This document shows, piece by piece, positions 39,029 through 48,193 of a stretch of DNA of 64,000 nucleotides (position 1 is the first letter of the stretch; each line of letters begins with the position of its first letter). The notes below the pieces were generated by a model. That model was given only the letters and a program-made list of their open reading frames with translations. It was not told the DNA's origin and did not search any database. The DNA is from Nocardia sp. NBC_00403 (GTDB taxonomy: Bacteria > Actinomycetota > Actinomycetes > Mycobacteriales > Mycobacteriaceae). Location: positions 8,246,001-8,310,000 of the forward strand of contig NZ_CP107939.1 in assembly GCF_036046055.1 (NCBI RefSeq), read 5' to 3'. A program made the position numbers and the translations under genes.

Positions 39029-39742
39029 TCACCACTGCCCGTACTCCGGCCGCAGCACATTGTTGACGTCGACCCCGACACCATCAATGGACCGCTTGTC
39101 GATCTCGATCTGATGCAGATGCGCCGCCGGGTGCACGAAACCCTTCGGGGTGCCCCAATTGTGCTGCCAGTACCAGGCACCGAGGCCCGCGGCGCGCGCC
39201 AGTTCGATGATCGGCGCGTTCGCGTAGACGCCGGTGTTCTGCTTGCCGACCACCGACTGCCAGCCGAGCAGATACGGCGCGATCATGGTGGCGAAGTCGA
39301 CGGGTGTCGGGTTGTCGTCGATCGAGGCGTAGATCGGCCGGTTCTCCGGTCCGCCGGCGGCGAGGTGCAGCTCCAGCCCACGCGCCGCGTGCTTCTTACC
39401 CGCCTCCAGCCCGCCGCGCCAATCTGCGGTCTGGGCTTTGCCGTATTGGTAGTTCGAGACGATGGTCAGGCCCGCGGCGTGCAGCTGATCGACTTCGCCC
39501 GCCAGCAGCGGCTTGCCCTCCATCCATTCGGCGCCGGGACGGCGATCCGACACGTACCTGATCACACCGATATGGCCGGCATTCCGGATCGCCGTGGCCG
39601 ACGGAACCCCACCCGCATAGTCGACCATGGTGCCGATGACTCCACTTGCCGCGGCATTCGGCGCGCCGACGGTCGCTCCGAGAGCGGCGGTGGCAGCGGC
39701 ATAGACGAACAGCTCGCGGCGGGACACAGAAAAGGAACGCAT
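39029..39742 (-). CDS. Tat-exported DUF1906 glycoside-hydrolase-like protein
   Basis: A 237-residue protein. The N-terminus SVSRRELFVYAAATAALGATVGAP is a twin-arginine signal. The body has the Rv2525c-like glycoside-hydrolase-like domain: GTMVDYAGGVPSATAIRNAGHIGVIRYVS, then IVSNYQYGKAQTADWRGG, PIYASIDDN and a C-terminal HQIEIDKRSIDGVGVDVNNV. Rv2525c of M. tuberculosis is a cell-envelope Tat substrate tied to peptidoglycan/beta-lactam susceptibility. ATG 39742 chosen because it starts the Tat signal. Confidence 0.88.
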   Translation of the reverse strand: MRSFSVSRRELFVYAAATAALGATVGAPNAAASGVIGTMVDYAGGVPSATAIRNAGHIGVIRYVSDRRPGAEWMEGKPLLAGEVDQLHAAGLTIVSNYQYGKAQTADWRGGLEAGKKHAARGLELHLAAGGPENRPIYASIDDNPTPVDFATMIAPYLLGWQSVVGKQNTGVYANAPIIELARAAGLGAWYWQHNWGTPKGFVHPAAHLHQIEIDKRSIDGVGVDVNNVLRPEYGQW

Positions 39743-39945
39743 CGCAGGACTCCTTCGCGCAACCCCGATATGGAATAGCAGCGTGCCCGGCGCACCTTCC
39801 CCAGAAGTCACTCACGCGCCGGGAGCCTCGAACGTGCACTCATTTCACCATATTCACATGGGAACCGCTAGACCCATCGGAAACACAAACCACACTCGCC
39901 ACAGGAGTTGTCTGCGGGCTCCGTTCCTTGGTGCCGGGGATCGGT

Positions 39946-41073
39946 TCAGGCCACGCCGTCGATGCGCGCGGCGACATCGATCGTCCGGCCCGAACTGTCG
40001 GCCAGTTCCTTGCGCACGACGTCGGCCACCTGGGCGACAACCTGCTTCCTGATCCCCGCGAGCGCACCGAGGGTGGCTGCCCGCATGCCGCTGGCCTTGA
40101 ACTCCAGCCGGATGTCCGACGAGTCCGGCGGCGGGACGTCGATGACTACCAACAGCGGATCGGCCGCCCGCGCGGTCAGCACCAGCGGAATCTCGACGTC
40201 GGCGCGATAGTGATTCGCCTTCAGCACATCGACGGTGATGTCGAGGCTCACCGGCACCACCAGATCGAAGGAGACCGCGTCGTCCGACCGATCCGCCAGC
40301 TGCGGCACCCGCACCGACCCACGCACCGTGACGGTGGCCGAGTTGCGCGGACCGGTCCGCAGCGGTCCGATCTCGATCGGGCGGCCCGCCAGCCGCTCCA
40401 CCACATCGAAGACGCGCTCCCTGGTCACGATGCGGGCGAAGAACCGGTGGCCGAATTCGCCGTAGTCGATCCAGTCGAACGTCGTCTGCATCGCATGCTC
40501 GGAGCGCATTCCGTCGACCATCGCCTCGATGTCGAAGACCCGGCCGCGCCGCCCCTGCGGATCGGCCAGCATCGCATTCACCCGATTGGCGACCTCACGC
40601 TGCACCACTCCGGCGATCGGGTCGAGCAGCCATTCCCAGGCCGTCTCGATGGCGCGAGCCCGCAGCACGAAGCTGACATCGCGCGAGGTGATCGGCGGGA
40701 CGTCGATGACGATGAGCAACGGATCCGCGGTGTGCGCGTGCAGTGTGAGATCGATCTCGACAACCGCCTCCAGCCGTAGCTTCCTGCCGCCGAGCAGTAC
40801 CTGCACCGATAGCGACACCGGCACCGTGACTTCGAAAGTCACGTTCGGGCCACTGCGCAGCACCACCGGCTGGCCGACCTTGCCTTCGGCGACGAATCCG
40901 GCCAGACCGGCGGGGCCGACCGAGAACGGCCCGATCGTCATCCCACGTCCCGCCATACCGGACACCGCGGCCACGATCCTGGCCTCCGTCACCGCATGGG
41001 TGAGGAAACGTTCCCCGAAATCGGCGTACTCGATCCAGACGGGATCTGCGCTCGTGTGGTCGGTCGGCTGCAT
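39946..41073 (-). CDS. Internally duplicated protein of unknown function
   Basis: About 375 residues in two similar halves. Half 1 begins WIEYADFGERFLTHAVTEAR and half 2 WIDYGEFGHRFFARIVTRER. Each continues with an IGP..-GP turn, a beta-rich segment, and the block ADPLLIVIDVPP (half 1) or ADPLLVVIDVPP (half 2), then a basic helical tail. It has no signal peptide or membrane helix. The start is uncertain: ATG 41073 is chosen, but the frame is open to an ATG at 41163. A fold with a duplicated lipid- or ligand-binding beta-sheet would fit; this is inference. Confidence 0.75.
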   Translation of the reverse strand: MQPTDHTSADPVWIEYADFGERFLTHAVTEARIVAAVSGMAGRGMTIGPFSVGPAGLAGFVAEGKVGQPVVLRSGPNVTFEVTVPVSLSVQVLLGGRKLRLEAVVEIDLTLHAHTADPLLIVIDVPPITSRDVSFVLRARAIETAWEWLLDPIAGVVQREVANRVNAMLADPQGRRGRVFDIEAMVDGMRSEHAMQTTFDWIDYGEFGHRFFARIVTRERVFDVVERLAGRPIEIGPLRTGPRNSATVTVRGSVRVPQLADRSDDAVSFDLVVPVSLDITVDVLKANHYRADVEIPLVLTARAADPLLVVIDVPPPDSSDIRLEFKASGMRAATLGALAGIRKQVVAQVADVVRKELADSSGRTIDVAARIDGVA

Positions 41074-41163
41074 CAGATGTTCCGAAACCCTCACCTTGTC
41101 AACGGACACCCGACACGGTACGCGACGCGCTACACCTGGCCCCCGACCGCTGGGGCCGCTCAT

Positions 41164-41359
41164 CCAGCGGCTGCCTGGCCCCGTTTACCCCGGCGCTCCT
41201 GCGGCTGCCTCGCTTCCGCTCACCCCAGCGCTCCAGCGGGCGCCTCACGTCGACCCTCGGGGGACAACGCGGCCGCTACGGCGGCAACCGCTAACCCCGC
41301 ACGCGCGCTCGGCGCCGACCGGCCCGGCGCGGCTATCGGACTCCGGCCGACAGTGTCAT
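41164..41359. other. GC-rich intergenic DNA with degenerate repeat copies
   Basis: The segment contains decayed versions of the 66/68-bp unit, for instance GCGGCTGCCTCGCTTCCGCT at about 41200, merging into the intact array that starts at 41360. No gene is seen. Confidence 0.6.
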
Positions 41360-41557
41360 TAGGCGGCTGCCTCGCCTCCGCTCGGCCCGGCGCGGCTGTC
41401 GGCGGACTGTGTCCGACAGTGTCATTAGGCGGCTGCCTCGCCTCCGCTCGGCCCGGCGCGGCTGTCGGCGGACTGTGTCCGACAGTGTCATTAGGCGGCT
41501 GCCTCGCCTTCGCTCAGCCCGGCGCGGCTGTCGGCGGACTGCGTCCGACGGTGCCAT
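41360..41557. repeat. Three 66-bp tandem repeats related to the 12-kb array
   Basis: Three copies start at 41360, 41426 and 41492. Each begins TAGGCGGCTGCCTCGCC and continues CGCTCGGCCCGGCGCGG as in the 68-bp array at 12147, but the 3' half differs. Here it forms a hairpin (TGTCGG..GAC / GTCCGACA). It lies between a CHAP gene ending at 41684 and the duplicated-domain gene start. The frames across it are artefacts of the period, which is a multiple of 3. Confidence 0.9.
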
Positions 41558-41683
41558 TAGGTGGTCCCTGTCCTGCTGATGAGGGGGTAGCAGGACAGGG
41601 GCCGGGCGGCGCTGCCGGGCGCCGCCGGATCTATTTTAGGTGGTACCCCCAGACCCGCCGACCGCGCACACGCGCCGGGACGG

Positions 41684-42295
41684 TCACAGCATGCCGAATC
41701 CGACAATATCGGGCACTTCGGCCAGGTCGAAACGGTGTATGCGGATGTTGCCGAACTCGTTTCCACCCATCGTGGTGACGACTCCGTCGCTCGCCGTCAG
41801 CACGATGTTGGTGTGCTGGGAGAACGGGCTGGCCGGGCCGTAGAGCAGCACGTCACCGGTGAGCGGCTGGTATCCGGCTCCGATCGGTGTGAATCGTCCG
41901 GTGCTCTGGTAATACTCCTGCAGTGTGTACACCCCGGGGATCCGCCACGATCCCGAGTTCGGGTTGGCCAGCGGCACACCCGATTCGCGCATCACCCAAC
42001 TGACGAAGTCCGCGCACCAGGGCTCGTTGTTTCCCTCCGCGTACTTCGGCCCATCGCCGGGAGCGCCGAACTCTCGCTCGAGCACCGCGACCACCTTGGA
42101 TTGCGTCGGGTCGAGCGTGGATTTGTCGATCGCCGGGAACGTCCGCACACCGACACCGGCGATGGCCTCGCCCTTGCCGTGTTCCAGCCACAGGCGCACG
42201 CCCACCACACCCCCAGCGACCAGCACCGATACCACCAAGCCGAGCACGAGCCAGCGGTAACGCAGCCGCCGACGCGCCGTCCTTTGTTCCGCCAT
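41684..42295 (-). CDS. Membrane-anchored CHAP-domain protein
   Basis: A 203-residue protein with one N-terminal membrane helix (about 14-35) and an extracytoplasmic CHAP (NlpC/P60-like) amidase domain. The catalytic Cys is in NNEPWCADFVSWVMRESG, the His in FSQHTNIVLTASDG. Such enzymes cleave peptidoglycan peptides. ATG 42295. It is divergent from the ABC operon, with about 250 bases between them. Confidence 0.86.
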   Translation of the reverse strand: MAEQRTARRRLRYRWLVLGLVVSVLVAGGVVGVRLWLEHGKGEAIAGVGVRTFPAIDKSTLDPTQSKVVAVLEREFGAPGDGPKYAEGNNEPWCADFVSWVMRESGVPLANPNSGSWRIPGVYTLQEYYQSTGRFTPIGAGYQPLTGDVLLYGPASPFSQHTNIVLTASDGVVTTMGGNEFGNIRIHRFDLAEVPDIVGFGML

Positions 42296-42547
42296 GCTCC
42301 CCCGGGCTCCTGTCGATCGCGACCGACTCGCGGCCCTGATCAGTTAGACGAACAGTCCGCCCGATCGGTTCCCGGCACCGCCAGGACGCACCGCAGGGCC
42401 TGGTTTCGGACGGCACCGTGTGGGCATTCTCCGCGAGAAGTCTGTCGGCTCCGGCGGACTCCGGGCCGCCGGAATCCTCTCCGGCCGAGCGCAAGTCGAG
42501 ATAGTCTCCCAGTACACCGGGCGACGGGGAGGTGCGACCTGGACACA

Positions 42548-43189
42548 TTGTGGACGTTCGTGGTGAACCGACGGACGCAATTGCTCACGGACTCCTATCT
42601 GCATGTTTCGGCGGTTGTCCAGTCGGTGCTGCTTGCCACGATCGTCGCGGTGGCGATCGGCACGCTGGTCTATCGCAGCCCGCTGGGCTCCTCGATGGCG
42701 ACGGCGACGGCAAGCGCCATCCTGACTGTTCCTTCGTTCGCGCTGCTCGGCTTGCTGATCCCGTTCCTCGGCCTCGGTGTCGGGCCGACGATTACCGCGC
42801 TGGTGCTCTACGCGCTGCTGCCGATTCTCCGGAACACCATCGTCGGCCTGGCCTCGGTGGATCCGGCGATCGTCGATGCCGCGCGCGGTGTCGGAATGAA
42901 TCGGCTGCGGGTGCTGGCCCGCATCGAGATCCCGCTGGCGTGGCCGTCGATCCTGACCGGCATCCGGGTCAGCACCCAGATGATCATGGGCATTCTTGCG
43001 ATCGCCGCCTACGCGAAGGGCCCGGGGCTCGGCAATCTGATCTTTTCCGGCCTGGCCAGGCTCGGTAGTCCGAATGCCGTGCCGCAGGCCCTGGTCGGCA
43101 CGATCCTCATCGTCGTCCTTGCCCTGGTTCTCGATGGATTCTTCGTGATCATCGGCCGTCTCACCACCTCGAGGGGAATTCGTGACTGA
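42548..43189 (+). CDS. Osmoprotectant ABC transporter permease (OpuCB/ProW-like), first
   Basis: A 213-residue permease with 5-6 membrane helices and the EAA-like loop VDAARGVGMNRLRVLARIEIPLAWPSILTGI. It matches OpuC/ProW permeases for glycine betaine, carnitine or choline. The start is unclear: GGGGAGG (42526-42532) is followed by CTG 42539 and TTG 42548. The stop overlaps the ATPase gene start by 8 bases. First gene of a four-gene operon (permease-ATPase-permease-binding protein). Confidence 0.86.
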   Translation: MWTFVVNRRTQLLTDSYLHVSAVVQSVLLATIVAVAIGTLVYRSPLGSSMATATASAILTVPSFALLGLLIPFLGLGVGPTITALVLYALLPILRNTIVGLASVDPAIVDAARGVGMNRLRVLARIEIPLAWPSILTGIRVSTQMIMGILAIAAYAKGPGLGNLIFSGLARLGSPNAVPQALVGTILIVVLALVLDGFFVIIGRLTTSRGIRD

Positions 43190-44375
43190 GACCGAAATCC
43201 GAAGCGACACTGCGGAGTCGGCGGTTTCCGGCGTCGATATCGTGCTCGACTCGGTGACCAAACGCTATGCCGGACAACAGGATCCGTCTGTCGACAATGT
43301 GTCTTTGACTATTCCGGCAGGCGAAATCGTCGTCCTCGTCGGGCCTTCCGGCTGCGGCAAGACGACCACCATGCGCATGATCAACCGCCTCATCGAACCG
43401 ACCTCGGGCGCCATCACCATCGGTGGCCGCGACGTCACAGCCGTCGACCCCGACCGGCTGCGGCGCGGCATCGGTTACTCGATTCAGCAGGCCGGCCTGT
43501 TTCCGCACATGACGGTCGCCAAGAACATCGCGACCGTCCCCGGCCTCATCGGCTGGGATCGCAAGAAGATCGCCGCCCGCACCGACGAGATGCTCGACCT
43601 GGTCGGCCTGACGCCCGACACCTACCGCCACCGCTATCCCCGGCAGCTCTCGGGCGGCCAGCAGCAGCGGGTCGGGGTGGCTCGCGCACTGGCCGCCGAT
43701 CCCCCGGTGCTGTTGATGGACGAACCATTCGGCGCCGTCGATCCGATCACCCGCGGCCTGCTGCAGGACGAACTGCTGCGACTACAGGCCGAGCTCGGCA
43801 AGACCATTGTGTTCGTCACCCACGATTTCAACGAGGCGGTCAAGCTCGGCGATCGAATCGCGGTGCTCGGCAACCGATCCCGCATTCTGCAATACGACAC
43901 CCCCGCAGCCATCCTCGCCGATCCCGCGGACGAGACCGTCGCCGGTTTCGTCGGCGCGGATGCCTCGCTCAAGCAGCTCACCCTCACCAGGGTCCGGGAT
44001 GTCACCCTCGGCCAGTGCCCGACCGCGGCCGAGGACGAACCGGTCGAGGCTTTGCGCACCGCACTCGCGGGCCGGAAGTGGCCGTGGGCGCTGGTGCTCG
44101 ACAATCATCGGCGCCCGGTGCGGTGGGTGTCGACCGAGCACCTCGCGCACGCGACGTCGTTGCGCGACATCGGATCTCCGGTCGGCGCGCCGCTGTCGCT
44201 GCAGTCGACATTGCAGGAGGCGCTGGAATCGCTACTGGCCGAGCAGACGGCTACCGCGGTCGTCACCGGGCGACGCGGTGAGTACGCCGGGCTGATCACG
44301 ATCGACACGCTCGTCGAACATCTGTCGGCGTTACGCGCCACCCACAGCACCACAGGTGCGGACGAGACAGTATGA
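43182..44375 (+). CDS. Osmoprotectant ABC transporter ATP-binding protein with CBS domains
   Basis: A 397-residue ATPase. Walker A GPSGCGKTTT, signature LSGGQQQRVGVARAL, Walker B VLLMDEPFGAVD and switch His in FVTHDFNEA are intact. Residues about 275-385 form a CBS pair (VRWVSTEHLAHATSLRD and ATAVVTGRRGEYAGLITIDTLVEHL), known in OpuA/OpuC-type ATPases as a sensor of ionic strength or c-di-AMP. GTG start at 43182. The stop overlaps the next permease start by 4 bases (ATGA). Confidence 0.92.
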   Translation: MTETEIRSDTAESAVSGVDIVLDSVTKRYAGQQDPSVDNVSLTIPAGEIVVLVGPSGCGKTTTMRMINRLIEPTSGAITIGGRDVTAVDPDRLRRGIGYSIQQAGLFPHMTVAKNIATVPGLIGWDRKKIAARTDEMLDLVGLTPDTYRHRYPRQLSGGQQQRVGVARALAADPPVLLMDEPFGAVDPITRGLLQDELLRLQAELGKTIVFVTHDFNEAVKLGDRIAVLGNRSRILQYDTPAAILADPADETVAGFVGADASLKQLTLTRVRDVTLGQCPTAAEDEPVEALRTALAGRKWPWALVLDNHRRPVRWVSTEHLAHATSLRDIGSPVGAPLSLQSTLQEALESLLAEQTATAVVTGRRGEYAGLITIDTLVEHLSALRATHSTTGADETV

Positions 44376-45172
44376 CTCCGTCCACAAAGCCCGCAACGCC
44401 ACCCGGCACCACCGAGCCGGGACGCACGCTGACGACAGAGCGTCGCGCAGAACGCATTCGACTGCTCGTCCAGCCGGTCCTGGTACTCGCACTCACCGCG
44501 GGGGTGCTGGTGTGGGCGTTCCGACGTGACCTCACCGCTACCCAGCAGGCAAGCATCAGCGTGGCCAATATCGCGACGCTTACCTGGCAGCATGTGCTCA
44601 TCACCGCGACGGTCGTGCTGATCGTCGTCGCGGTGGCGGTGCCGGTCGGCACACTGCTCACCCGACCCGGATATCGGCGTCTGGCACCGGTTTTCATCGG
44701 CATCGCCAATATCGGCGCGGCCGCGCCCGCGATCGGGCTCATCGTGCTGTGTTATCTCGCCACCCGGACTACCGGCTTCTGGATCGGTGTCGCACCGATT
44801 GCCTTCTATTCGTTGCTTCCGGTACTGCGCAATACGATCCTCGGCTACCAGCAGGTGAACGGTACCCTCATCGACGCAGGCCGCGGGCAGGGCATGTCGA
44901 CACTGACGGTGTTGCGCCGCATCGAGTTTCCGCTCGCAATGCCCTACATCCTCGCCGGACTGCGCACCTCGCTGGTGCTGGCGGTCGGCACCGCGACACT
45001 ATCGTTCCTGGTCAGTGCGGGCGGTCTCGGCATCCTGATCGACACCGGCTACAAGCTGCGCGACAACGTCACGCTGGTCGTCGGCGCGGTCCTCGCCGCC
45101 GCGCTCGCGTTGCTTGTCGACTGGCTCGGCGCGCTGGCCGAACAGTTCCTCGGCCCCCGGGGTTTGACATGA
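44372..45172 (+). CDS. Osmoprotectant ABC transporter permease, second
   Basis: A 266-residue permease, longer than the first, with an N-terminal extension and six membrane helices. The coupling loop reads LIDAGRGQGMSTLTVLRRIEFPLAMPYILAGL. With the first permease it would form a heterodimer, as in OpuCB-OpuCD. ATG 44372 overlaps the ATPase stop, and its own stop overlaps the binding-protein start (ATGA), so the whole operon is translationally coupled. Confidence 0.9.
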   Translation: MTPSTKPATPPGTTEPGRTLTTERRAERIRLLVQPVLVLALTAGVLVWAFRRDLTATQQASISVANIATLTWQHVLITATVVLIVVAVAVPVGTLLTRPGYRRLAPVFIGIANIGAAAPAIGLIVLCYLATRTTGFWIGVAPIAFYSLLPVLRNTILGYQQVNGTLIDAGRGQGMSTLTVLRRIEFPLAMPYILAGLRTSLVLAVGTATLSFLVSAGGLGILIDTGYKLRDNVTLVVGAVLAAALALLVDWLGALAEQFLGPRGLT

Positions 45173-46155
45173 GGTGCGGATGGCGTGGGCGCGCCGCGGC
45201 GTCCGCCGCCGGCGCGGTACTCCTGGTGATCACCGCCTGCGGTCTGCAATCCGGTGGCGCGGTGCCGCTGCGGGTAGGTCCCGGCAGTATCCGTCCGGTG
45301 CCCGAGCTCGACGGGGTCGCGATCACCGTCGGATCCAAGGACTTCACCGAACAGAACATCCTCGGCTATCTCATCGAGTTCGCTTTGTCCGCGGCCGGGG
45401 CGCAGGTGCGGGATCTGACGAATATCCATGGCTCCAACAGCGTGCGCGATGCCCAGCTGCACGGGCAGATCGATCTCTCCTACGAATACACCGGCACCGG
45501 CTGGATCAATTACCTCGGCAACGAGACCCCGATACCGGACGAGATCGCCCAGTACGAGGCGGTCCGCGACGCCGACCTGGCCGCGCACAACATCGTGTGG
45601 ACGGATATGGCGCCGATGAACAACACCTACGCGTTGGTGATGAGCAGGCAGACCGCCCAGCAGACCGGCGTGACAACGCTGTCGGACTACGCACGGCTCA
45701 GCAATACCGATCCGGACGCGGCGGCCACCTGCGTGGGCACGGAATTCAATGTGCGCCAGGACGGTTTCCCGGGATTGGCCCGCAAGTACGGCATCGATAC
45801 CGGCAAGGTCCACAAACAGATCGTGCAGGACGCTCTGGTGTATCAGGCCACCGCCGACAGCAAGCAATGCCGATTCGGCTCCGTCGCCGCCACCGACGGC
45901 CGCATCCCCGCCCTCGATCTCGTGTTGCTGAAGGACGATCTCGGCTTCTTCCCGAAATACAATGCGGCACTGGTGATGCGCAAATCCTTCGCCGACGCGC
46001 ACCCCCAGGTCGCCGCCATTATGGCGCCCATCTCGAAACTACTGACCAATGAGGCCATCACCGAACTGAACCGTCAGGTCGATGTGGACGGGCGGGAGCC
46101 CGCCGAGGTCGCGCGGGACTGGATGGTTGCCCGGGGGTTCGTCACCGCGCGCTGA
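45169..46155 (+). CDS. Osmoprotectant-binding lipoprotein (OpuCC/ProX-like)
   Basis: A 328-residue lipoprotein with lipobox ITAC at about residue 24. The mature protein begins with the OpuAC/QAT-binding signature VAITVGSKDFTEQNILGYLIEFAL and has the conserved DLSYEYTGTGWINYL. It would present quaternary ammonium compounds to the two permeases. Last gene of the operon; no clear hairpin follows its stop. Confidence 0.91.
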   Translation: MRCGWRGRAAASAAGAVLLVITACGLQSGGAVPLRVGPGSIRPVPELDGVAITVGSKDFTEQNILGYLIEFALSAAGAQVRDLTNIHGSNSVRDAQLHGQIDLSYEYTGTGWINYLGNETPIPDEIAQYEAVRDADLAAHNIVWTDMAPMNNTYALVMSRQTAQQTGVTTLSDYARLSNTDPDAAATCVGTEFNVRQDGFPGLARKYGIDTGKVHKQIVQDALVYQATADSKQCRFGSVAATDGRIPALDLVLLKDDLGFFPKYNAALVMRKSFADAHPQVAAIMAPISKLLTNEAITELNRQVDVDGREPAEVARDWMVARGFVTAR

Positions 46156-46292
46156 CCGCACCGCCGATTCGTCGCATCGGGTAGGACGCTGCGCTATCCA
46201 CCACCCGGGGATAGTCACCGATTGCGATGTAAGGCAGCACGACTCGACTGCTGGGTGCGCGGGTGCGACGGTACACACCCGCACACCCCGGT

Positions 46293-46946
46293 TCATGCGC
46301 GCGGGTCGCGGCCAAGGTAGCGCAGCAGCTCGGCGACCGTGGTGTCGTCCGCGCCACCGTCGACCACCGCGGCATAGGCACCCCACTGACGGAGCGGCTC
46401 AATGATTTCCGCCTCCACACCGCTACCCGGTGCCGGATGCGCGGTCCGTGCGGCGGTCAGCAGGTAGCCAGCCAGTTCGTCGGTCAGTGGCGATGGCTGA
46501 CCGGTCGCGATCGCGATATCCCAGGCGTGCACGGCGGCATCCAACGCGCACATCACGGCAGCGACCGGGGTCGCCAAGGCGCCGTGCGGCAGCGGAGTCG
46601 GGACGGCCTCGGTGTCGTCGGCGACGGTCGCCCAGGCGGCGGCGGTCTGCTCGATCGCGTCGCGCACCAGAGCGGCGGCCGAGCCGTCGATGGCTCCGGA
46701 GGGGTCGAAGGGGTTGTAGGCGGGTCCGACGCCGACACCGAGTGCCTTGGCGAAGGCGAGCTGGTCACCCGCGGCGTGCTGAATCACCTGCGTGACATTC
46801 CATTCCGAGCACGGGGTCGGCAGCTGCCACTGCTCGTCACCGATGCCTGCGACGGTGTTTTCCAGCGCCGTGTAGGAGGTCGAGAGCACCTCGCGCCACA
46901 CGGGGCGCAGTGTCGCGGTGGCGTCGGCGGCGGTGGTGATGTTCAT
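46293..46946 (-). CDS. TIGR03086-family DinB-like metal-binding protein
   Basis: A 217-residue protein of the DinB/maleylpyruvate-isomerase N-terminal fold. Metal-binding His are suggested by TPCSEWNVTQVIQHAAGDQLAFAKAL and by AVMCALDAAVHAWDIAIATG. Such four-helix proteins are often mycothiol- or bacillithiol-dependent transferases, which suits a mycothiol producer (mshB). ATG 46946. It is divergent from the WYL regulator at 47035 and likely its target. Confidence 0.86.
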   Translation of the reverse strand: MNITTAADATATLRPVWREVLSTSYTALENTVAGIGDEQWQLPTPCSEWNVTQVIQHAAGDQLAFAKALGVGVGPAYNPFDPSGAIDGSAAALVRDAIEQTAAAWATVADDTEAVPTPLPHGALATPVAAVMCALDAAVHAWDIAIATGQPSPLTDELAGYLLTAARTAHPAPGSGVEAEIIEPLRQWGAYAAVVDGGADDTTVAELLRYLGRDPRA

Positions 46947-46978
46947 GATCGACCTTTCGTTGTGCTTCTTGGTGATGA

Positions 46979-47017
46979 CCTAAGCCTATGAGGCCATTAG
47001 GCTGGATTCGTTCCTAA
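46979..47017. promoter_or_regulatory. CCTAA/TTAGG operator-like repeats between DinB-like and WYL genes
   Basis: Three copies of one pentamer in alternating orientation: CCTAA at 46979, TTAGG at 46997 and CCTAA at 47013, all within the 88-base divergent promoter region. Spacing of the first pair is 18 bases start to start. It could be the binding site of the WYL regulator. Confidence 0.4.
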
Positions 47018-47034
47018 TAATTCGGGAGGCGAAT

Positions 47035-48003
47035 GTGGCGCCCACCACAACGCGAGTAATGCGTTTGCTCTCGCTGCTGCAGGATCGCGCGTACACCGGC
47101 CGGGAGCTGGCCGAACGGCTCGACATCACCGACCGGACCCTGCGCAATGACATCCAGCGACTGCGCGAACTCGGCTACCCGGTGCACGCCGAACGCGGTG
47201 CGATCGGTGGCTACCGGCTCGGTCGCGGCTCGACGATGCCGCCGCTGCTACTGGATGACGACGAGGCGGTGGCGATGGCCGTGGCAGTCGGCCTTGCCGA
47301 GGACGGCGCCACCGGCATCGCCGACATCAGCGAGAACGTCTCGCGAGCTCTGGCGAAGCTGGAACAGATCCTGCCGAAGCGATTGCAGCGCAAGGTATTA
47401 GCACTGCGCAACGCCACCGCCATCGGACCGGCAACCACCGGCTCGCGCGAACCGGACGCCCCGGTGCCCGCCGTGGTCCTGACCAGCCTGGCCGGAGCTA
47501 TCCGGGACACGACCGCGGTGTCGATCGAGCTGGGCAGCGGCACAACAGACGTCGAGCCCTACCGCCTGATCAACTGGCAGCGGCGCTGGTACCTGGTCGC
47601 CTACGATCTCGAAACCCATTCCTGGCGTGCGATTCCCGTCGCACAGGTGCACCGGGCGGCCGTCAGCACCCGCCACTTCGGACCGCGCCCGCTGCCCGAC
47701 GAGGACCTGATCGCGTTCGTCATGCGCCACATCGCCAGCACCGGCTGGAAGGTGCACGCCCGCGTCACCGTGCTCGCACCGGCCGAAACAGTGATCGCCC
47801 GCATCAATCCCGCCGTCGGCGTGGTGGAGGCCGTCGACGCGGACACCTGCATTCTGCTGACCGGTGCGGATGCGTTGGAGACCATTGCCATCTACCTCAG
47901 CATGCTGATGATGGATTTCCGTGTCGACGGCCCACCGGAGCTGGTCGCGCATCTGCGGACGCTGGCCCGCCGCTACACCGACTCGGTGGAATCCGCACCG
48001 TAG
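47035..48003 (+). CDS. YafY-family WYL-domain transcriptional regulator
   Basis: A 322-residue regulator. The N-terminal HTH_11 domain is RVMRLLSLLQDRAYTGRELAERLDITDRTLRNDIQRLRELGYPV, the WYL domain is about residues 130-230 with the motif NWQRRWYLVAYDLETHSWR, and a WCX C-terminal segment follows. GTG 47035, 4 bases from GGGAGG. WYL regulators of this type often control the adjacent divergent gene, here the DinB-like enzyme. Confidence 0.9.
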   Translation: MAPTTTRVMRLLSLLQDRAYTGRELAERLDITDRTLRNDIQRLRELGYPVHAERGAIGGYRLGRGSTMPPLLLDDDEAVAMAVAVGLAEDGATGIADISENVSRALAKLEQILPKRLQRKVLALRNATAIGPATTGSREPDAPVPAVVLTSLAGAIRDTTAVSIELGSGTTDVEPYRLINWQRRWYLVAYDLETHSWRAIPVAQVHRAAVSTRHFGPRPLPDEDLIAFVMRHIASTGWKVHARVTVLAPAETVIARINPAVGVVEAVDADTCILLTGADALETIAIYLSMLMMDFRVDGPPELVAHLRTLARRYTDSVESAP

Positions 48004-48130
48004 CGTTGCCGCACGCCATGGCAAGCAGCGGCACTGCCGCCAAAGCCTGCGGCCAAAGTCGGATACTTCGCGAGCCGTGCGGACTTCGATCGGTTCGCGG
48101 CGGGCATTTCACAGCGTCATACCAACGACA

Positions 48131-48166
48131 ACGGGGCCGATCCTCGCCGTTGAGGATCGGCCCCGT
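48131..48166. terminator. Bidirectional terminator between WYL and MFS genes
   Basis: A perfect 15-base inverted repeat (ACGGGGCCGATCCTC / GAGGATCGGCCCCGT) with a 6-base loop, placed between two convergent genes. Confidence 0.88.
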
Positions 48167-48193
48167 GGCCGTTCGAGCGCGACGGCCCGATGA

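Noticed and set aside
41333..41557. Minus-strand frame coding three copies of a 22-residue unit
   Set aside because: It arises only because the 66-base repeat period is a multiple of three; there is no start context and no similarity to protein families.
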